Positions 58,925-64,000 of a stretch of 64,000 bases of DNA are shown piece after piece (position 1 is the stretch's first letter; the number at the start of each line of letters is the position of its first letter). The DNA comes from Rhizophagus clarus (lineage: Eukaryota; Glomeromycota; Glomeromycetes; Glomerales; Glomeraceae). The stretch spans positions 310,001-374,000 of the forward strand of contig BLAL01000169.1 in assembly GCA_015698045.1 (NCBI GenBank), written 5' to 3'. The translations under genes and the position numbers were made by a program. The notes beneath the pieces were generated by a model. That model ran no database searches and was not told the DNA's origin. It was given only the letters and a program-made list of their open reading frames with translations.

Positions 58925-61449
58925 ATGATGAATGCGGCAACTGAAAATAATATAATGACTGGAAACTATATTGGTTATGAAGGTAAGAAAATTTTGCAAT
59001 GCCTAGAAAGAGTTAATTTAATTTATTCAATTTCTGATCAACTTTATTATTGCTATTAGCCCTTGTTTCTTACTTAAATGATTCAAAAAATAATTGGACT
59101 TATAAAGGATTTTTAAATCTTAATCAGGATGTTATTACTGCTTCACTTCCTTCACTAACTAATTCTTTACTAACATCAATCAAGTGGAAAACTTTTGACA
59201 TTACTTGGTATAAACGCTTTTTGAATGCAGCCAAGGAATTATTAGAACCAAATACTTTTGCTGAATTAAAGAAAAAGGTGTGTTAGTTTTTTATTTTGCA
59301 AAGTACGGGTAACTCCTAATACTCGTCGTAGTCACTAAGGAGAATTACTGTTTTGACACCCTTGGTAACCAGCCCAAGCTCTCAACTCAGGCGCCCTAAC
59401 TTTGTTGTTGATAAAGTCTGCTGATTCTGGAGGAGGGATTGGCTATGTACCTTCTTTCATCACTAAATAAAAATTTAGCACACTACTAATAATCTTTTCT
59501 TAACTCTTGTAACAGGTGAATACAGAGCATTTACGTTATCCAAACAAGCTGCAAGCATATTGGGAAGGAGTTATAAAAGAATCTGCTGAAAAAGAAAATT
59601 TAGTATCTACTGTTACTAGTACTGTTACATCTCTTCCAAAACAACAAACACAAAATACTAATGCTAAAGATTTTTCTAAGACTATAAAACTAGATCATTC
59701 TAAAATTTCACAACCAGTTTTTACTAAAACTTCACATTCAGATTTTTCCAAGAAAAATATTAACTTCTGTTATGATATTCTTGATGAACTTACAAATACA
59801 TCTTATGCTCATTCATTTTTTAAATATATTGAGAAAAATAATAAGATCATAAAATACCCAATGGATCTTTTTATTATAAATTCAAAATTAGAGAATGAAA
59901 AATACACAAGATTAGAAGAATTTGAAGAAGATATTCGTTTAATATTTTGCAATTGCTATACATATAATGATATTGAAAGTGAAATATATTGTTCGGGCAA
60001 AATATTAGAATCTGATTTTAATAAAAAATGAAATGAAAAACTTATTTTTCATGATAGACAAACAAGAGAACTAAAAAGAGCAAGAGATGATGATATTGAT
60101 ACAGATAATTCATTTAAGAAACAAATTCAAATTTTAGAACAAAATGAGGATAAATTAGTATATAGACAGGTTGTTAATGATGGTCTTCTTGTTGCTTCAG
60201 CATATGAAAATCTTGTTGCAGGAAATATTATGCCATTTATAAAAAATTTAAAGACATTTTTGTTATCAAGATCACAGATGTCTTTATTTTCTGCAGATGA
60301 GCCTGTTCTCCAGGCAATTGTTGAAAGCCTTCTGCCATTAAAATATCGTATTCCAGAACTTTCATTAATAATGGATGGTCAAAAACAAAAAGGAAATGGT
60401 CGTTTTGGTTATTCAGATATTTTTATATTAAAAGAAATAGGTGATAACAATATTAGTTTGGAATTAAAATATATTTCATTAGTTGGTTTAATGAAAAATC
60501 AAAAAAATAAGTTTGGTGCAAATGATTTAGAACATTTAGATAAAATTCTTGAAAAAGAAGATGAAGAATGTCTATTAAAAAGGGTATATACTTATTGGTC
60601 AAAAGAGCATCAAGAAACAAAACAAATAACTATTGGTGAAGTATTAAACAATGGAATAAGTCAATTAAGATCATATATGAATATAATCTCAAAAGGAAAA
60701 CCTGTTTTTTTTTTTATTTTTTTAAAATTAGTAACGCGTATTTTATTAAATTTATATATTTTCAGTACATGATAAAATTAATTAAATACACTTATAAAAT
60801 AGATATATATCTATTCTATATAACTAATCTGATCTGTATAAAGAGAAAAAATAAAAATTTTAAAGTTAATATTCTATCTATTCTATAATGTTTAATAATT
60901 CTATCAAGTAAATTTGAGTACTATTTGTCTAAGGGAATTAGTTTCTGGATTGTGTTCCATCTTCCATCCTTTTTCCCTGTATTTAATGATCTCCCTATCG
61001 AGCGTTCATATGTTACTAATTTAATGATTTGGCTTTGGTCTTGTTTTTTTGTATTTTCTTTGTTTTTGATATTTTTTTGTTTTTTGTTGTTTTCTAGTTC
61101 GTTTGATTTCTTATCTTCTCTCTTCCTCTTTCTCTTGTCATCTTTGGTTATCCCCTCTGCTTTTTCGATTTCTATGGTCCTTTCAGTTCTTTTATGCCAG
61201 ATTTCTTTTTTGATATTGTCGTAGCATAATTCCCATAGTCTTCTTATTATATCTTTGGACCCCTTTTTATTTTTAAAAGGAAAACCTGTTGATTATTTTA
61301 GTTCAGGAGTATTTGATAAACGTATTAAGATAACCAAATCAAATCCAAATAAACTTAAGGGATTTGTTATTCTAGTGATTGGTTTTCATCGCATTTTATG
61401 GAGGCCTATTGAAGAAGTAGTATCTAACTATAAATATGATAAAGTTTGA
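58925..61449 (+). pseudogene. Bromodomain plus PD-(D/E)XK nuclease-like protein, interrupted
   Basis: Exons 58925-58982, 59060-59277 and from 59516 onward. The third exon first encodes a bromodomain: YPMDLFIINSKLENEKYTRL, EEFEEDIRLIFCNCYTYND (the acetyl-lysine Asn is present) and SDFNKK, then a TGA (60029-60031) where bromodomains usually have Trp. The same frame continues to a nuclease-like domain with GRFGYSDIFI (Asp), NISLELKYISL (Glu-x-Lys, 15 residues later) and a long helical end. After SKGKPV a 568-bp LINE fragment is inserted (60707-61274); beyond it the frame resumes (DYFSSGVFDKRIK ... RILWRPIEE) to the stop at 61447-61449. Without the two lesions it would be about 590 residues. Bromodomains bind acetyl-lysine in chromatin, so the fusion may have aimed a nuclease fold at chromatin. 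Intron 2 carries a peptide-like stretch (ADSGGGIGYVPSF) related to the 21.5-23.2-kb repeat. Confidence 0.8.
60707..61274 (-). mobile_element. 5'-truncated LINE (ORF2 C-terminus) with 16-bp TSD
   Basis: The perfect direct repeat AAAAGGAAAACCTGTT (60691-60706 and 61275-61290) brackets the insert. A T-run at the left border is the poly(A) tail, so the element lies on the minus strand. From about 61262 downwards it encodes WELCYDNIKKEIWHKRTERT, a long Lys/Arg/Glu-rich region and KKDGRWNTIQKLIPLDK before a stop. I take this as the C-terminus of a LINE ORF2 by its style. It disrupts the bromodomain/nuclease gene. Confidence 0.85.
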
Positions 61450-62204
61450 TTAATTATTGTTATTGAAGAATATAATGCAGGTTGTTCTATTGTTTTACAC
61501 ATGATTTTGTTATTATTATTATTATTATAAAAGTGACATCATAGTAATAATTTTACTATCACTATTAATAATTTACATTATGGGTTGTATATTTATTTAT
61601 TTTTTATAATTTAATACGGAATGATGATATAAGAATGTAGATCTAGAATGTGCAATTATTTTTAAAAATGATTTTGCTTTGTTCTTCATAGTTCTATCTA
61701 TAAACGAGATTTGCTATTTTTTTTTAAAAAAATTAATAACATTGTATTTTATTATATCATTTTATCGCTATATTTTTCATTCAGTAAATATATTGTCAAA
61801 AGAATAATGAGCGAAACAGCTTAACCATTTTTAAGCATGATATATAAATGTTTTGAAAATTTATATTTTGGAATATGCATATTTCTATATACTTTTATCG
61901 TAAATTATTATAATTATTTAAACAACTCATAATAAAATTATCATCACTTTGACGCATTAATTGCAAATCTTGATTGAGATTTAGTACAACAGTATCTTTT
62001 TTTTTAAAGGTGAAATATTAATATTTTTTTTTTCAAAAAGCACAGAAAATTAACAAAATAACAAAAACATAAATAGGTAAAAGCATATGTATACTGTATA
62101 ATACAATCAGATTGAATAACAATAGTTTAAAAGTATATTGGAATAGATAATAGGTTTGTATAATTGATGTATAGTGAAGCGTTTATGTTCAAATCAAAAA
62201 AAAA
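61450..62204. other. Gene-free AT-rich spacer
   Basis: 3' flank of the bromodomain/nuclease gene with a (TTA)n microsatellite near 61513-61530. No gene was recognised. Confidence 0.45.
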
Positions 62205-62870
62205 AAATGTTGTGCATCCATTTGACTAGATTTTGCTCTAGTGTATAATGATGAAGTTTTTTAATAAAGAAACATGGCAACTAAAGAATATGATCATAAT
62301 TAATTAATTATCATAGTTTATATAATTATCACAATTATCATTATTATTTAAGGGACCTACGACATTAATGTTAAATATTTGCTTAATAAGATCTCTTAGA
62401 AAGAAGTTAGCGATTATAACAAAGGTTTTCTATTTTTTACATCTAAAATAAATTTTTTAAAATTATTTAATTCACTATTATTAGGTTAAATTTAACTTTA
62501 TGAACAGGATATCTACAGATTTACAAGATCCCGCAACAAAGTTTTTGATATCTGATATATCTGAAAATGGTCTTGATTTGTTAGAATACTGATGCCGCAG
62601 TCAATTTTAGTTAAAGAAGAAATTGAACGAGGATTAAATGAATTATCAAAATTTCTTTAAACAACTTTAATAAACTATGAATTAGAAAGAATATATTTCA
62701 AAGAAAGGATATGGCTATCACTATTAGTTGATGAGTTAGTTCTTTGATCAAATACGAATGATGTCACTTTTATTGGTGGTGGTGGTCCCAATTCTGTTAT
62801 TGAGGATAATATTATTATGGATCAAATATGATTATTTATAAATTTGCTAGATTATTATATTTCTATTTAA
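62205..62870 (+). pseudogene. Degenerate, shortened copy of the seven-exon gene
   Basis: Relics of exon 1 (about 62205-62280), exon 2 (62353-62425, GGGACCTACGACATTAATG) and exon 3 (about 62485-62860, with recognisable SENGLDLL, NYELER and MDQI regions) occur in the order of the intact gene, with many deletions and stops. Exons 4-7 are missing; the sequence jumps to the duplicated spacer at about 62865. Confidence 0.8.
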
Positions 62871-64000
62871 TTATTATTCATATCATCAATATCCTTTTTA
62901 CCAAGGATTTCCAATTTTTTAATTTTTTATATAGTATGATCCATTTTTATTGAAAAAGGAAAAAAAATTTTTTTAGATCGTTAAACTTATACATAAATAA
63001 ATTTCTTTATATAATAAAAATAAATATTTTAACAGGTTATTTAACTGCAAAAAAAAACTCAAAATAATAAAAGTTCAAAGTGGTCGTCACAATCATAATA
63101 TTTTTCACTATGGGACTTATTATGTATTAGTTACCGAATTTTACAAGAAATGATTAAACCAGTCCTCCTTTATATATTGTAATAAATTCTAGTTTATACA
63201 CATCTTTCTTCACTTTATAATACCAGTGTATGATTCAAGTACACACTACATAACTAATTTTTTGTACCTAAAGCAAGTAATAGTAAAGTTGAAAAACGAA
63301 TTTAGTATTTTTAATACAATTACGGAAAAGATAATAATTTAATGTTACTGTTAATGATAACAATAATACATACAATGTGAGTAATACTTATTAATTAAAT
63401 TAGTTTGTTTTTTTCCATTCTACATATACAGTTTATCATTCATTATTCATAATAATAAGTCAGATTAGTTCTATTAGAAGAGCAGCAAAAATTAAACTTT
63501 TTATGTACAGTCTGTTATCATTATTAGTCAAATTAGCAAAAATTATATATTATTATTAACTGACTAATCATATTTCATCGAATATAAATACATAATAGCC
63601 CACCATGATTTCTATAATATTATATTAATTAAAAAAATGTGTAAATTACAATACAATGCGAGCAATACTTATTTATTAAAACTAATTTTTTTTCATTTTT
63701 ACATAGACTGCAATATTGTGATGCAAAATATCACAATTATAACAACATAGACGTATATATACTTTATCATTATTCATAATAGTGAGTCAGTAAAGTCACT
63801 TGGAGTGCTTAATTTTTATGCATTGATGCGTCAGTCCAAGTCATCATTTATATATATATATATATTGCATTTAAGATCCATAATTTCTCTCATCTGGCTT
63901 GTTATTTGTACTTTGTAAAAGTAGCTTGTTATTTGTACTTTGTAAAATACTTTACAAATACTTTTAACTTTTCCCTTTTTTTTAACACAAATATATTAAC
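62871..64000. repeat. Second copy of the spacer and bromodomain-gene promoter, with transposon empty site
   Basis: 62865-63550 corresponds to 54090-54775 and 63556-64000 to 58565-58921, joined at about 63550 with nothing in between. Near the end a ~30-bp unit (GCTTGTTATTTGTACTTTGT) is tandemly duplicated (about 63897 and 63926). The matching gene start would lie just beyond the window. Confidence 0.8.

Noticed and set aside
60925-61224. Plus-strand Phe/Ser/Leu-rich frame resembling a membrane protein
   Set aside because: It is the reverse strand of the LINE ORF2 tail (minus), which has a basic coding pattern and TSD support.
1-64000. tRNA, rRNA or CRISPR arrays
   Set aside because: No cloverleaf with a convincing T-arm, no conserved rRNA core and no regularly spaced repeat-spacer pattern was seen by eye; the tandem repeats present lack unique spacers.

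Overview
The window looks like nuclear DNA of an arbuscular mycorrhizal fungus, most likely Rhizophagus or a close relative. This is inferred from gene families, not from a database search. The DNA is very AT-rich, with long A/T homopolymers. Introns are short and AT-rich. There is a large family of HRD-type protein kinases that begin with a Cys-rich/WxSGNxDIDxFI leader. LINE-like retroposons end in (AAATA)n tails. Many genes are decaying, and there is at least one Crinkler-type N-terminal header. I saw no rRNA, convincing tRNA, CRISPR array or bacterial operon.

Layout. 0-4 kb: a broken kinase fragment and an intact three-exon kinase (2297-3805, -). 4.2-12 kb: a mobile-element cluster. A ~1.2-kb terminal-inverted-repeat element (5340-10377) has been invaded by three LINE-like, ORF1-type retroposons, each with its own target-site duplication; small inverted-repeat elements and a decayed kinase fragment surround it. 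13.1-14.1 kb: a four-exon AIG1/GIMAP-type GTPase whose P-loop is split by a GC-AG intron. 14.4-16.6 kb: another ORF1-only retroposon and a hAT-type MITE. 16.6-26.4 kb: mostly gene-poor, with a ~0.76-0.79-kb tandem duplication, A-rich low-complexity DNA and a hAT remnant. 26.5-28.0 kb: a second kinase gene. 29.7-31.6 kb: an astacin-like metalloprotease pseudogene and a broken membrane-protein gene. 34.1-35.2 kb: an intact two-exon gene that joins a Crinkler-like header to a NYN (PIN-like) nuclease domain. 36-41 kb: two more decayed kinases and a decayed copy of the 47-kb gene.

43.8-49.6 kb: two divergently transcribed intact genes, a C2H2 zinc-finger protein with an 11-copy octapeptide repeat (-) and a seven-exon protein with a membrane hairpin flanked by coiled coils (+). 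50-51.5 kb: two MITEs, one carrying a strong G-quadruplex motif. 52.2-64 kb: a duplicated module made of a degenerate copy of the 47-kb gene, a spacer and the upstream part of a bromodomain/PD-(D/E)XK nuclease gene. In the first copy of the module a 3.8-kb two-gene DNA transposon (54776-58555) sits in the spacer; the second copy (62.2-64 kb) lacks it and so preserves the empty site. The transposon encodes a DDE-type protein with RAG1-like spacing of catalytic and zinc residues, plus a convergent zinc-finger-like gene. The bromodomain/nuclease gene (58925-61449) is broken by a stop codon and by a LINE insertion.

The genes do not form a pathway. The region reads as a fast-turnover accessory segment with kinase, GTPase, effector-like and nuclease genes embedded in repeats. 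The most interesting items are the header-NYN fusion, the RAG1-like two-gene transposon with its empty site, the ORF1-only retroposons nested in one host element, and the bromodomain-nuclease fusion. Exon coordinates come from reading splice sites and phases by eye.
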